Shown piece by piece: positions 24,167 through 34,210 of a stretch of 64,000 nt of DNA. The stretch comes from Pseudoramibacter fermentans. Lineage in GTDB: Bacteria > Bacillota > Clostridia > Eubacteriales > Eubacteriaceae. The notes beneath the pieces were generated by a model, which saw only the letters and a program-made list of their open reading frames with translations, was not told where the DNA came from and did no database searches. The position numbers and the translations under genes were made by a program. Every line of letters starts with the position of its first letter. The stretch's first letter is position 1. The stretch spans positions 124,001 through 188,000 of the forward strand of contig VOGB01000003.1 in NCBI GenBank assembly GCA_009493725.1. The letters are read 5' to 3'.

Positions 24167-24943
24167 ATGAATCCAAATAATCCCCTTACCTTTTACGATC
24201 TCCACAGTCACTTCCTGCCCGGGATGGACGACGGCTGCAAGACGCCGGAAGAATCTCTCGCCCTGTTGACCGAGCACTATCGTCAAGGGTGCCGAGGCGT
24301 CGTGTCGACGTCCCATTATTACGCCCAGGAATCCATCGATCACTTTTTGAAACGCCGGGAACAGGCGGCGGCCCGATTGCTGAAAGCGATGAACGGCCGG
24401 ATGCAGGCACTGCGCCGGAAAGGCCAGAAAGTCACCGCGGACGCCCTGCAGCTGCCGGCCCTGACCTTTGGCGCGGAGGTCGCGTACCGGGACACCTTGG
24501 TTAACGATTCCGATCTCGAAAAACTCTGCTTCGGCAAGTCCCGTTACCTGCTCCTTGAAATGCCCTTTGAACCCTGGAGCGAACGGACCCTCCGCGGCGT
24601 CGAGGAGATCGAAAATCTGTGGGGCATCAAGGTGATTGTCGCCCACATCGAACGGTACCGCGGCTACGCGGACGACGATTATATCGAGGCCTTGATGGAC
24701 ATGGACGTGACCGTTCAGCTCAACGCCGGCAATTTCGGCCGGCGCAAAACCGCCCGAAACGCGATTAAGCTCATTAAAAACGGCCGGATCGACGTCTTTG
24801 CGACGGACAGCCACAACGTTGAAAACCGTCCGCCCAACATGATCTGGGCCATTGAAGCCCTTCAGAAAAAGGGTATGGACGACACCCTCGACGCGATTTT
24901 CGCGAACAACGCGCGCATTTTCGCGGCGGCTAAGGGCAGATAA
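24167..24943 (+). CDS. CpsB/CapC-type tyrosine phosphatase (PHP domain)
   Basis: The 258-residue protein starts with the PHP metal motif DLHSHFLPGMDDG, followed by STSHYY, GAEVAYR, VAHIERY and a late ATDSHN, matching the metal ligands of CpsB/YwqE phosphatases. It should dephosphorylate the Tyr tail of the kinase encoded two bases upstream. No clear ribosome site precedes the ATG, so translation is probably coupled to the kinase gene. It is slightly longer than usual CpsB because of an inserted Arg/Lys-rich helix near residues 75-100. Confidence 0.85.
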   Translation: MNPNNPLTFYDLHSHFLPGMDDGCKTPEESLALLTEHYRQGCRGVVSTSHYYAQESIDHFLKRREQAAARLLKAMNGRMQALRRKGQKVTADALQLPALTFGAEVAYRDTLVNDSDLEKLCFGKSRYLLLEMPFEPWSERTLRGVEEIENLWGIKVIVAHIERYRGYADDDYIEALMDMDVTVQLNAGNFGRRKTARNAIKLIKNGRIDVFATDSHNVENRPPNMIWAIEALQKKGMDDTLDAIFANNARIFAAAKGR

Positions 24944-25014
24944 TTAGAATATTTACATATACACGGAGCAACCGCGAGGCGGTTCCCCGCGGTTTAAAGG
25001 AGTGAATTTATATC

Positions 25015-26526
25015 ATGTGGGAAAAAAAGAAATGGCGCCCGCTGGCAGGTGGTGTGTTTTTGGCGCAGGTACTGCTTGAAGTGATCGCCGTTGTCAACAT
25101 CCACCGTCTGGACATGGTGCCGACGAAATACCTGGTCGTGCTCTACGCAGTGCTGGCCGGGCTGACGGCGCTTACGGCGTTTCTGTTGTTCAAAGGCACC
25201 GGTCACGGCCCGAGCCACAAACGCCGTCACCGCCGGATTGCTTCGGTCGTGATCGCGCTGATCGTCGGTATCAGCTCTGTGATTGTGACCTCTTTCGCGG
25301 CGGAAGCCTACTCGACGGTGAACACGGTCACCGCGGCCAGCGATAAGTACGCCGCAGTGGAAGGGGTATACGTGCTGAAGACGGACCGTGCTGTGAAAAT
25401 TCAAGACACGAAGGACTACAAGTTCGGCGTCATGGATGGCCACAATACGCAGACGGCGGTGGACAAAATCAGCAACAAGGTCAAGAAGGCGATCAAGACG
25501 ATCCCGGAAAAATCGGCGAGCGACAGTGCGTCCGCCCTTTACAGCGGCGACGTGCAGGCGGTGATTTTGAACGAAGCCTACGTCGACACACTGACCGACA
25601 CGGACAAGTACGCAGATTTCCGGAAAAAGACGCGGCTGATCTACGAAGTGCCAATCAAGAAGACGACCATCTCCAACAAGGCTGTCGACGTCACCAAGGA
25701 GCCATTCGTGCTCTACATCTCTGGTTCCGACACCCGCAGCAAGGTGCTCGACACCAGCCGCAGCGACGTCAACATTCTGATGGTGGTCAACCCGTCGACT
25801 AATCAGATTCTGCTGTTGAATACACCTCGTGATTATTACGTGAAGAACCCGGCAGGCAACGGCGCTTACGACAAGCTGACCCACTGTGGGCTCTACGGCA
25901 TCAGCTGTTCGGAACAGGCCTTGGGTTCGCTGTACAATACCGACGTCAATTATTACGCCCAGATCAATTTCACGGGCTTTGAAACGCTGATCGATTCGAT
26001 CGGCGGCATCACGGTGGATTCGCCCCAAGCCTTTACGGCGCAGGGCTATTCCTTCAAGAAAGGCAAAAACAACTTAAATGGCGCCCAGGCGCTGGCCTTT
26101 GCCCGGGAACGTCACGCCTTCACCGAAGGGGATAACATGCGCGGCGAAAACCAGATGCGCGTCATCAAGGCGGTTATTGCGAAGATCACCTCCGATGGCG
26201 GCAACACGCTGCTCCACTACAAGAGCATCATGGACAGCCTGTCCGGCACTTTTGTGACGGACCTGACGTCCAAAGACATCAGCAAGATGGTTAAAAAGCA
26301 GCTCAGCGACGGCGGCAGCTGGAACGTGCAGTCTTACGCGGTCAGCGGCAAGACCGGTATGGACACGACCTATTCGATGCCGGGGACAAAGGTCTCGGTT
26401 ATGTACCAGGATACAAACAAGGTTGTGAAGGGGGCGCGTTTGATCGATAAGGTCAAAAACGACGAAAAACTGACCAGTTCGGACGTGAACGAAGAAAAAC
26501 TGCTCGGTTCAGACACAGCTCAATAA
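25015..26526 (+). CDS. LytR-CpsA-Psr (LCP) family glycopolymer transferase
   Basis: The 503-residue protein has three N-terminal membrane segments (about 10-30, 39-60, 76-96) and an extracellular part. Its second half is the LCP domain: SDVNILMVVNPSTNQILLLN, TPRDYYV with the conserved Arg, the NFTGFETLIDSIGGI region, and FARERHAF with the pyrophosphate-binding Arg pair. LCP proteins attach undecaprenyl-linked polymers to peptidoglycan. Here it follows CpsB and should anchor the exopolysaccharide to the wall. The segment before the LCP core (about 130-240) is an accessory domain. GGAG at 24999 supports the start; an AACCGC/GCGGTT dyad lies in the leader. Confidence 0.85.
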   Translation: MWEKKKWRPLAGGVFLAQVLLEVIAVVNIHRLDMVPTKYLVVLYAVLAGLTALTAFLLFKGTGHGPSHKRRHRRIASVVIALIVGISSVIVTSFAAEAYSTVNTVTAASDKYAAVEGVYVLKTDRAVKIQDTKDYKFGVMDGHNTQTAVDKISNKVKKAIKTIPEKSASDSASALYSGDVQAVILNEAYVDTLTDTDKYADFRKKTRLIYEVPIKKTTISNKAVDVTKEPFVLYISGSDTRSKVLDTSRSDVNILMVVNPSTNQILLLNTPRDYYVKNPAGNGAYDKLTHCGLYGISCSEQALGSLYNTDVNYYAQINFTGFETLIDSIGGITVDSPQAFTAQGYSFKKGKNNLNGAQALAFARERHAFTEGDNMRGENQMRVIKAVIAKITSDGGNTLLHYKSIMDSLSGTFVTDLTSKDISKMVKKQLSDGGSWNVQSYAVSGKTGMDTTYSMPGTKVSVMYQDTNKVVKGARLIDKVKNDEKLTSSDVNEEKLLGSDTAQ

Positions 26527-26537
26527 AAAATCACATC

Positions 26538-26595
26538 AACTGCTCAGGGCATGCCTGAAGATATCGACAATGCGGAATGGCCTTGAGCAGTTTTA
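26538..26595 (+). terminator. Probable terminator after the LCP gene
   Basis: AACTGCTCA-GG pairs with CC-TGAGCAGTT and is followed by a short T-run. The long AT-containing loop makes it weaker than the others. It separates the phosphoregulatory genes from the glycosyltransferase genes. Confidence 0.6.
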
Positions 26596-26707
26596 GCATT
26601 CCTAATGTGTATCCTGATGAGATACAGCTTAACTTTTAAAATACAATGCGTCGGCGCCTTAGCACGCGGCAGACGATGAGAGAGAATAAGTGAGGAAAAG
26701 ATAAACG

Positions 26708-28102
26708 ATGGATCCGATAAGTCGAAGTCAGAGAAAATTAGCTCATGATATTAAATTGCGAACGTTGAAAATCGTCAATGTGCTGTTGATGACGGCAGCC
26801 TTTGCAGTGGTGTGGATGGTCTTTTTGCAGAGCCACATCGCCTCTCCCTATTACAACAAGGGCAATTGGCTGGTGATCTTTATCTATCTGCTGCTTTACG
26901 CGATTTTGGGGCGGACCTACGACGCCTTCTTGGTTTCATACAATCGCATTTCGGATATGATCTACAGCCAGTGCCTGGCGGCGCTGATTGCCGATTTCTT
27001 TTTGTATATTCTCACTTGGCTTTTAGCGAAACATCTGCCGAATGTGCTTTTTTTTCTGATGGCCTTCGGCGTGCAGATCCTGATTTCGATTCTATGGTCC
27101 AGTCTGGCCCACCGGTGGTATTTTAAAACTTTTCCACCGAAGCGAACCTTTGTCGTCTGGGATATGCGCAAAGGCATGACGGACTTGATTCACGAATACG
27201 GCATGAATCAGAAATTTAATGTCGTCGGCAACTGCCGGGCGTCGGAATGTATCGAACATCTGGACTGTTTGGAAGGGATGGAAGCCGTATTTCTGACCGG
27301 TGTGCACAGCCACGACCGGAATATCATCATCAAATACTGTGTCGAACATCATATCGCGTCGTTTATGATCCCGAGAATTGGCGACGTGATGATGAGCGGG
27401 GCGAAGCGGATGCACATGTTTCATCTGCCCATTCTGCGGCTGGAACGTTATCGGCCGGTACCGGAATATTTATTTCTCAAGCGGCTGTTTGACATTGTCT
27501 TCGCGCTCATCGGGTTGATCATTACGTCGCCGGTGATGCTGGTCGTGGCCATTTTGATTAAAAAGTACGACGGCGGTCCGGTGTTTTATCGACAGTGCCG
27601 GCTGACTAAAGACGGGAAAGCCTTTGATGTGCTTAAATTCCGAAGTATGCGCGTCGACGCGGAAAAAGATGGGGTCGCGAGGCTCTCTACTGGTGAGGCT
27701 GATCCGCGGATCACGCCGATTGGGCGGTCGATCCGCAAAGTGCGAATCGATGAGCTGCCGCAATTCATCAATATTCTCAAGGGCGATATGTCTTTCGTCG
27801 GCCCGCGCCCGGAACGGCCGGAGATTGCAAAACAGTACGAGAAAGAGCTGCCGGAATTTCGGCTGCGCCTGCAGGCAAAATGCGGCTTAACCGGCTACGC
27901 GCAGGTTTTTGGCAAATACAACACCACCCCGTACGATAAATTGCAGCTTGATTTGATGTATATTGCCCATCCAAGTCTTGCACAAGACATGCAAATCATC
28001 TTCGCGACGATAAAAATCCTGTTTATGAAAGAAAGCACCGAAGGGATTGAAGAAGGACAGACGACGGCAAGCCAAGAAAAAGAAATAGAGAAAAATATTT
28101 AA
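26708..28102 (+). CDS. Initiating polyprenyl-phosphate sugar-1-phosphate transferase
   Basis: The 464-residue protein has four to five N-terminal membrane helices, a CoA-binding-like middle, another helix near residue 265, and the C-terminal bacterial sugar transferase domain: KFRSMRVDAE, RIDELPQFINILKGDMSFVGPRPERP and GLTGYAQVFGKYNTTPYDKLQLD. This is the WbaP/WcaJ-type enzyme that places the first sugar phosphate on undecaprenyl phosphate at the inner membrane. The sugar cannot be read from sequence. It begins the second transcription unit of the locus and still has the GC-rich composition of the host, unlike the genes after it. Confidence 0.9.
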   Translation: MDPISRSQRKLAHDIKLRTLKIVNVLLMTAAFAVVWMVFLQSHIASPYYNKGNWLVIFIYLLLYAILGRTYDAFLVSYNRISDMIYSQCLAALIADFFLYILTWLLAKHLPNVLFFLMAFGVQILISILWSSLAHRWYFKTFPPKRTFVVWDMRKGMTDLIHEYGMNQKFNVVGNCRASECIEHLDCLEGMEAVFLTGVHSHDRNIIIKYCVEHHIASFMIPRIGDVMMSGAKRMHMFHLPILRLERYRPVPEYLFLKRLFDIVFALIGLIITSPVMLVVAILIKKYDGGPVFYRQCRLTKDGKAFDVLKFRSMRVDAEKDGVARLSTGEADPRITPIGRSIRKVRIDELPQFINILKGDMSFVGPRPERPEIAKQYEKELPEFRLRLQAKCGLTGYAQVFGKYNTTPYDKLQLDLMYIAHPSLAQDMQIIFATIKILFMKESTEGIEEGQTTASQEKEIEKNI

Positions 28103-28171
28103 ACCGATTCGTTCCAGAATGTGGTAAACGGAGAGAGAATTATTAATAAATGTTTTGATAGAAGAAAGCAT

Positions 28172-29005
28172 ATGTCAGTGAAAAAGGAAAACTATTCGGT
28201 CTTAATGTCCGTTTATTATAAAGAACAACCGGATAATTTGCGTCAAGCAATGGAGAGTATGGGCGCACAGACCATTCCAACGAATGATTTTGTACTGGTG
28301 TGTGACGGCCCATTGACACCTGAACTTGACGAAATAATTGAAGAAGAACAGAGAAAATTCGGAGAAGTTCTGAACGTGGTTCGATTATCACAGAATGGCG
28401 GTCTCGGCAATGCGCTTAATGCAGGCCTTCAAGTGTGTCGAAATGAATTAGTAGCGCGAATGGATTCTGATGATTTGAGTCGGCCGGATCGCTGCGAAAA
28501 ACAGTTGGCATTATTTGAGCAAAATTCAGACGTGTGTCTTTCTTCTGGAACGATAAACGAATTCGCGGAGAATCCAAAACAGCCGACGGGCAGGAGAGAA
28601 GTCCCAATCACGGATGAAGAGATCAGAACCTACAGCCGGAAACGCAACCCGATGAACCACCCTTGTGTAATGTTCAGAAAAAGTGCGGTTGAGGACTCCG
28701 GAGGATACAAAGAAACCTTTCATCTTTTCGAAGATTACGATCTATGGGTTAGGATGTTGATGAAAGGGTTTAAAGCGGCGAACATACCAGAAGTCTTGTT
28801 AGATATGCGGACACCTCCGGATATCTATAAAAGACGAGGTGGAAAACAGTATGCTAAAGATATGCTGGCCTTTCACCAGTGGATGCTGAGAAAGGGCTGG
28901 AGTTCGAAGAAGGATTATCTTATAGGCGCGGTGCCGCATGCGGTGGTATGTGTACTGCCGAATAAATTACGTAAATATGTTTACAAAAGGCTTAGGATAA
29001 AATGA
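28172..29005 (+). CDS. Family 2 glycosyltransferase
   Basis: The 277-residue protein has a GT-A fold of family GT2: SVLMSVYYKEQPDNL at the N-terminus, LSQNGGLGNALNAGL, the metal-binding ARMDSDDLSRPDR, and a late FEDYDLWVRM. It adds a sugar to the lipid-linked repeat unit on the cytoplasmic side; donor and acceptor are unknown. The ATG at 28172 is preferred to the upstream GTG because AGAAGAAAG precedes it and family members begin there. Base composition starts to fall here. It overlaps the next gene by four bases. Confidence 0.85.
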   Translation: MSVKKENYSVLMSVYYKEQPDNLRQAMESMGAQTIPTNDFVLVCDGPLTPELDEIIEEEQRKFGEVLNVVRLSQNGGLGNALNAGLQVCRNELVARMDSDDLSRPDRCEKQLALFEQNSDVCLSSGTINEFAENPKQPTGRREVPITDEEIRTYSRKRNPMNHPCVMFRKSAVEDSGGYKETFHLFEDYDLWVRMLMKGFKAANIPEVLLDMRTPPDIYKRRGGKQYAKDMLAFHQWMLRKGWSSKKDYLIGAVPHAVVCVLPNKLRKYVYKRLRIK

Positions 29006-30090
29006 TTAAGATTGCATTTGTGATTAACTACATAACAAATAATGGCCCGAGCAATGTAGTTTTAGATATCATAAGAAATCTAAACAAAGAAATATTTGAT
29101 GTTTCTTTGATTACTCTTTTTGAAGAAAATGATAAAAATATTATTGATGATTTAAAAAGTCATGAAGTAAAGATCTTTAGTTGTAAAACATTAAGCCGGT
29201 TAAAGTGCTTGCTAGGACAAGATAAAACGTTTCAAAATATTATTCAAAAAGAACAATTTGATATTATTCATTCTCATGGTCTTATTCCAGATTTCCTTTC
29301 TTCACGTGTAAGGATTCCAACAAGAAAGGTTGCAACACTTCACAACAATATGTTTGAAGATTATTGTCAAACATATGGGAAAATAAAGGCTAAAATACTT
29401 ACAAAGATTCATCTTAAGGCTCTAAAGAAAATGGATTGTTGTGTGTGTTGTTCATCGTCCGTTTTTCAAGTAATGAAGAAATATCTAAGTAATGTAACTT
29501 ATATACGTAATGGGATAAAATCTAAAATTGCAAATCATACTGTGACAAGAAAAGAATTAAATATTCCTGATGATGCCATTGTTTTTATTTTTTCAGGAGT
29601 TATAAATTATAGAAAAAACGTGGTGTATTTAATCGCACAGTTTGTAAAATATCATAAAAGAAATGAATATTTGATAATTTTAGGTGATGGGCCAGACATG
29701 GAGACATGTAAATGTGAGGATAGTAATGTAATATTCGTTGGATTCCAGGATGATCCAGTCGCCTTTTATAATATTTGTAATATCTATACGTCGGCATCTC
29801 GCGCCGAAGGGTTTTCTATATCTGTACTAGAAGCCTTGTCTTGTGGACTTGGATTGTTTTTATCTGATATTCCTTCACATAGAGAAGTTGTTACAGTAGG
29901 AAAAAAATTTTATTTAGGGGAAATTTTTAGTATTTTGGATGAAGGCCAAGATTTTAATAAGAAATTAAAAAGACTTCGAGCTAATTATCAGTTGTTCAAT
30001 AAAATTGGAATTCAAGAATTTCAAAAAGAACAGTTATCGGATATAACCATGACGAATAAATATCAAGAGTTATACAAAAAGATTGTTTAA
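29002..30090 (+). CDS. Family 4 glycosyltransferase
   Basis: The 362-residue GT-B protein has the GT4 pattern: an N-terminal acceptor domain with INYITNNGPSNVVLDI and DIIHSHGLIPD, and a donor domain with IFSGVINYRKN, ILGDGPDMET, VGFQDDP and the E-x7-E motif in AEGFSISVLEALSCG. It should be a retaining transferase for the polysaccharide repeat unit. The gene is strongly AT-rich compared with the genes before 28 kb, a sign of acquisition. Its ATG overlaps the previous stop. Confidence 0.85.
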   Translation: MIKIAFVINYITNNGPSNVVLDIIRNLNKEIFDVSLITLFEENDKNIIDDLKSHEVKIFSCKTLSRLKCLLGQDKTFQNIIQKEQFDIIHSHGLIPDFLSSRVRIPTRKVATLHNNMFEDYCQTYGKIKAKILTKIHLKALKKMDCCVCCSSSVFQVMKKYLSNVTYIRNGIKSKIANHTVTRKELNIPDDAIVFIFSGVINYRKNVVYLIAQFVKYHKRNEYLIILGDGPDMETCKCEDSNVIFVGFQDDPVAFYNICNIYTSASRAEGFSISVLEALSCGLGLFLSDIPSHREVVTVGKKFYLGEIFSILDEGQDFNKKLKRLRANYQLFNKIGIQEFQKEQLSDITMTNKYQELYKKIV

Positions 30091-30102
30091 AGGAAAAAGT
30101 TG

Positions 30103-31053
30103 ATGGAAAAAAAAGATTTTATATCTGTTTTAATGCCAACTTATAATGTGGAAAATTATGTTGAAGAAGCAGTAAGAAGTATCTTAAATCAGACTTGGAC
30201 GAATTTTGAAATTATTGTTGTTGATGATTGTTCAACTGACGAAACTTTCAAAATACTCCAGAAATTAGCTAGTGAAGATGATCGCATAAAACTTTATAGA
30301 AATAAAGTGAATTCTAAAATATGCAAGACACTTAATAGAGCGTGGTCGTATGCGAAAGGAAACTTTGTCGCGCGAATGGATGGGGATGATGTCTCTACAC
30401 CGAATAGATTTCAGAAATTGATGGATTATTTGCATACGCATAAGGATTGCGACCTTGTTGGAAGTGGCATGATCACGATTGACGAAAATGGAAAAGAATT
30501 ATCGCGTCCCTTATTCCTAAAAAGTGATAAATATATTAGGTATTTTAACAAATTTAAATCTTGTATTACACATATTTGGATAGCAAGAAGAGAAGTATAT
30601 GAAAAATTAAACGGATATAGGGAAATTCCATATGCCGAAGATTATGATTTTGTTCTTCGTTGCCAGAGACTTGGATATAAAGTAGCTAATGTAGATGCAT
30701 ATGTTTATATGGTTAGAATTAGAAATGGAAATACTGGCTCTACAAATGGTCTAGCTCAATATAAGGCAAAGGACTATGTCCTAAGTTTATATAAAATAGA
30801 GAGGAAAGACAATATAGATAGGTTTTCAAAACAAGAATATGAAAATAAGATTTCTTGCACACAGAGGGAACTAATAAAATTCAAAAAAGCTAGAAGTAAT
30901 CTTGATATCGCTATACATAATAAACGAAATAAATACATTATGATAAAGCATACTTTATTTGCCATGTTTGAAAGCGGGTATATTTTTAGATATATTTTCG
31001 ATTCGCTGTATGTCAGATTTGGAATAAAACTAGAACAATGTATAAATAAATGA
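30103..31053 (+). CDS. Family 2 glycosyltransferase
   Basis: The 316-residue protein starts with the GT2 pattern FISVLMPTYNVENYVEEAVRS and has VVDDCSTD, the metal-binding ARMDGDDVS, and YAEDYDFVLRC as the acceptor-side acidic motif. The remaining C-terminal 80 residues are Lys-rich and helical, perhaps membrane-associated. It acts in repeat-unit assembly with unknown sugar specificity. AAGGAAAAAG supports the ATG at 30103; a TTG codon directly precedes it. AT-rich like its neighbours. Confidence 0.85.
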   Translation: MEKKDFISVLMPTYNVENYVEEAVRSILNQTWTNFEIIVVDDCSTDETFKILQKLASEDDRIKLYRNKVNSKICKTLNRAWSYAKGNFVARMDGDDVSTPNRFQKLMDYLHTHKDCDLVGSGMITIDENGKELSRPLFLKSDKYIRYFNKFKSCITHIWIARREVYEKLNGYREIPYAEDYDFVLRCQRLGYKVANVDAYVYMVRIRNGNTGSTNGLAQYKAKDYVLSLYKIERKDNIDRFSKQEYENKISCTQRELIKFKKARSNLDIAIHNKRNKYIMIKHTLFAMFESGYIFRYIFDSLYVRFGIKLEQCINK

Positions 31054-31064
31054 GGATTTGTGTA

Positions 31065-31958
31065 ATGCATGCATACTTAATCATGGCGCATAAAAATCAA
31101 GATCAACTTATCAGACTAATAAAACAATTAGATGATAAAGATAATGATATTTTTTTGCATATAGATAAGAAAAGTATTGATCAGTTTAATATTATAGCTT
31201 TGAAAAAATGTTGTACTTATTCAAATATATATATATTACAGCCAATAACAGTATTCTGGGGAAGTTCAACAGAAGTGGCTTGTGAATTAGCACTTTTAAG
31301 GGAAGCTTCATCAAAGAAATGTTATGACTACTATCATCTGATTTCAGGGCAGGATTTTCCATTAAAAAGTCAAAAAGTAATTCATGATTTCTTTAAAGAA
31401 AATGCTGGAAAAGAATTTGTTAATTTCTCTGGAAAGAATGTGACAGGGTTTGGGATTGAAATAAGGGATCGTGTTGATTATAAATGGCATACGAATCTTT
31501 ATGATCTATTTAAATCGAATTTATATAGAAAAATAGTTATGCGTTTAGATGTATATATGGTTAAACTAAAAAAGAAATTATGTTTGAAGAAATCACATAA
31601 AAAATACTTTCATGGCGCTAATTGGTTTGATATTACGCATGACTTAGCTATAGACGTTGTTAATAATGAGGATAAAATTCTGAATAGATATAAAGACGGT
31701 TTTTGTGTGGATGAAGTTTTTCTTCAAACGTTTATTATTGATCACGGCTATTTAGACAGAGTATATGATTCAAATAATGCTGAGATTTCTAAGTCCATTA
31801 AACGTGAAATAGATTGGAATCGGGGAAATCCGTACACATGGAGATACAGTGATCTTAATTATTTGAAATCATGTAGTTCTTTTTTCGTGAGGAAAATAGA
31901 TGAAGATTTAGATAGTCGTTTAATCGAAGGCATAGAGCAATTTCTCAAAGAAAGTTAG
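31065..31958 (+). CDS. GT14-like (core-2/I-branching type) glycosyltransferase
   Basis: The 297-residue protein begins HAYLIMAHKNQDQLIRLIKQLDDKDNDIFLHIDKK and continues with VFWGSSTEVACELALLREA, YYHLISGQDFPLKS and GANWFDIT, the pattern of bacterial beta-1,6-N-acetylglucosaminyltransferase ('Branch') proteins. These metal-independent inverting enzymes transfer GlcNAc, or in bacteria sometimes xylose, so a branched repeat unit is possible. An alternative ATG at 31050 overlaps the previous stop, but the family start and spacing to GAGG favour 31065. AT-rich. Confidence 0.8.
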   Translation: MHAYLIMAHKNQDQLIRLIKQLDDKDNDIFLHIDKKSIDQFNIIALKKCCTYSNIYILQPITVFWGSSTEVACELALLREASSKKCYDYYHLISGQDFPLKSQKVIHDFFKENAGKEFVNFSGKNVTGFGIEIRDRVDYKWHTNLYDLFKSNLYRKIVMRLDVYMVKLKKKLCLKKSHKKYFHGANWFDITHDLAIDVVNNEDKILNRYKDGFCVDEVFLQTFIIDHGYLDRVYDSNNAEISKSIKREIDWNRGNPYTWRYSDLNYLKSCSSFFVRKIDEDLDSRLIEGIEQFLKES

Positions 31959-31971
31959 GAAATATATTAAA

Positions 31972-33147
31972 ATGTTTTTCGCTGTTATGACTATAGGAAT
32001 AATTTGTCCTATATTAGGAATTTTCCTTTCTATTTTGTATTTTTCTACTTATCGACGACCTTTCGCATCTGCATTATTATGCGGGATATCATTTTCGGCC
32101 TTTTTTTATGGATATATTGCGGATGTTCAAAATGATATTTATAGACATATGGGAAATCTTAAATATTATCAAAATATTAAGATTTGGCAATGTTTTAATG
32201 CTGTTAAAGGCATGAGGAAAGCGTCAATATATGTATGGGATATATGGTGTTGGATAATAGCCCAATTTAATAATCCATATTTGATGCAATCATCTGGAGC
32301 TTTATTAGGATATACAATCATCACTTTTATCGTATTTGATTACGCAAAAAAAAATAACTCTAGCATGAAAGAATGGCTTCCTATCCTTTTAATGTTATAT
32401 TGCGTTATCTCACCTGCTGGCATAGTTATAGGAATTAGAAACAGTAATGCATTATTGTTGTGTGCGTTATCAGCTTATTTCTATTATATAAAAAAATTAA
32501 AGAATATATATTGTATTTCTATTATTATTATCGCAGTATTTATTCATCATTCTGTTGCACTAATATTCTTGCTTTGGTTACTAGAACCTTTATATAGAAG
32601 GAAGAAGAAGACAGTTTTAATCTTTATAGGACTTTTTTTATTCCTTTTTAATAATTATGGAAGTTATTTTACCGCCTTGTCTAGCAAACAATTTGTTCTA
32701 TCCGATTTAGTTACAGATTTGGCATATTCAGCAAATAACTATCAGAATTATTATCATCTTTGGTCATTCAGCAATATTATTCATGTAATAGTAGGCTTAG
32801 TATTTACTATTTTGTTATTATTTTTAACACATAAAAATGAAAATTGTGAAGAATTATGGAATTTTTGTTTATTGATTTTTTTTATATCAAGTATATTAAC
32901 GATTTTATTAGGTGTTAATGGAACTCGTTATTTAATGCTTGCCGAGATACTTTTATCTATAATTTTATTGGACGCACAGGAAAATTCATTTTTTTTGAAA
33001 AAGAATAATTTCTTAACATATACAATACCGATGACAGGAATTGTGTTAATTATTTTTTATTTAAATACGCGAGATCTTGCGTGGGGAACTGCGTCTTTTG
33101 AATCGTTACTTTACAGCGGAATAGTAGGTTATTTTTCAAGATTATGA
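31972..33147 (+). CDS. EpsG/Wzy-like polysaccharide polymerase
   Basis: The 391-residue very hydrophobic protein has about eleven membrane segments. The early extracytoplasmic loop contains DVQNDIYRHMGNLKYYQNI, resembling the D-Y---Y signature of EpsG-family polymerases, and VNGTRYLMLAEI lies near the end. Wzy proteins diverge greatly, so the assignment rests on topology, this motif and position among glycosyltransferases. It should link lipid-borne repeat units on the outer face of the membrane. Strongly AT-rich. Confidence 0.7.
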   Translation: MFFAVMTIGIICPILGIFLSILYFSTYRRPFASALLCGISFSAFFYGYIADVQNDIYRHMGNLKYYQNIKIWQCFNAVKGMRKASIYVWDIWCWIIAQFNNPYLMQSSGALLGYTIITFIVFDYAKKNNSSMKEWLPILLMLYCVISPAGIVIGIRNSNALLLCALSAYFYYIKKLKNIYCISIIIIAVFIHHSVALIFLLWLLEPLYRRKKKTVLIFIGLFLFLFNNYGSYFTALSSKQFVLSDLVTDLAYSANNYQNYYHLWSFSNIIHVIVGLVFTILLLFLTHKNENCEELWNFCLLIFFISSILTILLGVNGTRYLMLAEILLSIILLDAQENSFFLKKNNFLTYTIPMTGIVLIIFYLNTRDLAWGTASFESLLYSGIVGYFSRL

Positions 33148-33193
33148 AAAGAAAAATAGATGATTTAACAATAATTATTAGAGAGATGATTTT

Positions 33194-34210
33194 ATGGGAA
33201 AAATATTAACTGTTAGTATAGCGGCGTATAACTGTGAAAGGTATATTGAAAATACATTAGAATCTTTTGCAAATCAAAATTATAATGATACACTCGAAGT
33301 CTTTATTATTGATGATGGAGGTACGGATAAAACATTAGAAATATCACAAAAATATGCTGATAAATATCCTGAAATTTTTATTCCAATTCATAAGGCTAAT
33401 GCTGGTTGGGGTTCTACATTAAATTATGGAATTAGAAACGCATCTGGAAAATACTTTAAGCAACTTGATGGCGATGATAAATTTCTTAAAGAAAATATTG
33501 CTGAATTTCTTAAGGTTCTCAATAATTGTAATGAAGATTTAATTTACACACCGTTTGTTTTTTACGATGAGATTAAAAAGAAAATTACTGAGATTAAGAA
33601 GGCTGGAGAAGATGTGCCAAGGAATACAACTTTAGTTCTAGAGGATTATCTTTCTACATTATACATTGCTATGCATAATTGTACGTTTAAAACTGAAGTG
33701 TTAAGAAATAACAAAATTAATATAACAGAGAAGTGTTTTTATACTGATATTGAGTTTGTGTTAAAAGGGTGTGTTGCATCTCAAACTGTAAGAGTATTAG
33801 ATATCCCTATCTATTGGTATAGAATATCTCGAGAAGGCCAAAGTATGAGTTATTCTGGTATTCAAAAGCATTATCTTGAACATCAAAAGGTAACATATAA
33901 TTTGTTGGAATATTTTACTAATAATATTCAAAATGGTGAAAAAAGGAAATTTGTTGAAAGCAAATTATTATATTTGATTGAGAATCAATATTCAATTTAT
34001 GGTATTATTACTCCAAATAAAGAGCATAAAAAACAACTAATTGAATTTAATTCAATAATTAAATCAAAATATCCAGAATATTATAGGAAATCTAATCCTC
34101 TTTCATACATCAAAGTATTACGTAATACAAAATTTATAGGATATTACTTAGCACATAGATTAAGGTTAATATTTCACAATATGAAAAATATACTTTATAG
34201 ACGAAAGTGA
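33194..34210 (+). CDS. Family 2 glycosyltransferase
   Basis: The 338-residue protein has the GT2 N-terminal domain with TVSIAAYNCERYIENTLES, IDDGGTDKT, NAGWGSTLNYGI, and KQLDGDDKF as the DxD metal motif. The acceptor-side motif is FYTDIEFVLKG. The C-terminal 110 residues are basic and helical. It is the last intact gene of the AT-rich block. The frame remains open for another 61 codons after its TGA, with no recognisable family. Confidence 0.85.
   Translation: MGKILTVSIAAYNCERYIENTLESFANQNYNDTLEVFIIDDGGTDKTLEISQKYADKYPEIFIPIHKANAGWGSTLNYGIRNASGKYFKQLDGDDKFLKENIAEFLKVLNNCNEDLIYTPFVFYDEIKKKITEIKKAGEDVPRNTTLVLEDYLSTLYIAMHNCTFKTEVLRNNKINITEKCFYTDIEFVLKGCVASQTVRVLDIPIYWYRISREGQSMSYSGIQKHYLEHQKVTYNLLEYFTNNIQNGEKRKFVESKLLYLIENQYSIYGIITPNKEHKKQLIEFNSIIKSKYPEYYRKSNPLSYIKVLRNTKFIGYYLAHRLRLIFHNMKNILYRRK

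Noticed and set aside
24994..26028. 344-codon minus-strand frame
   Set aside because: Antisense to the LCP gene, whose motifs and ribosome site are convincing.
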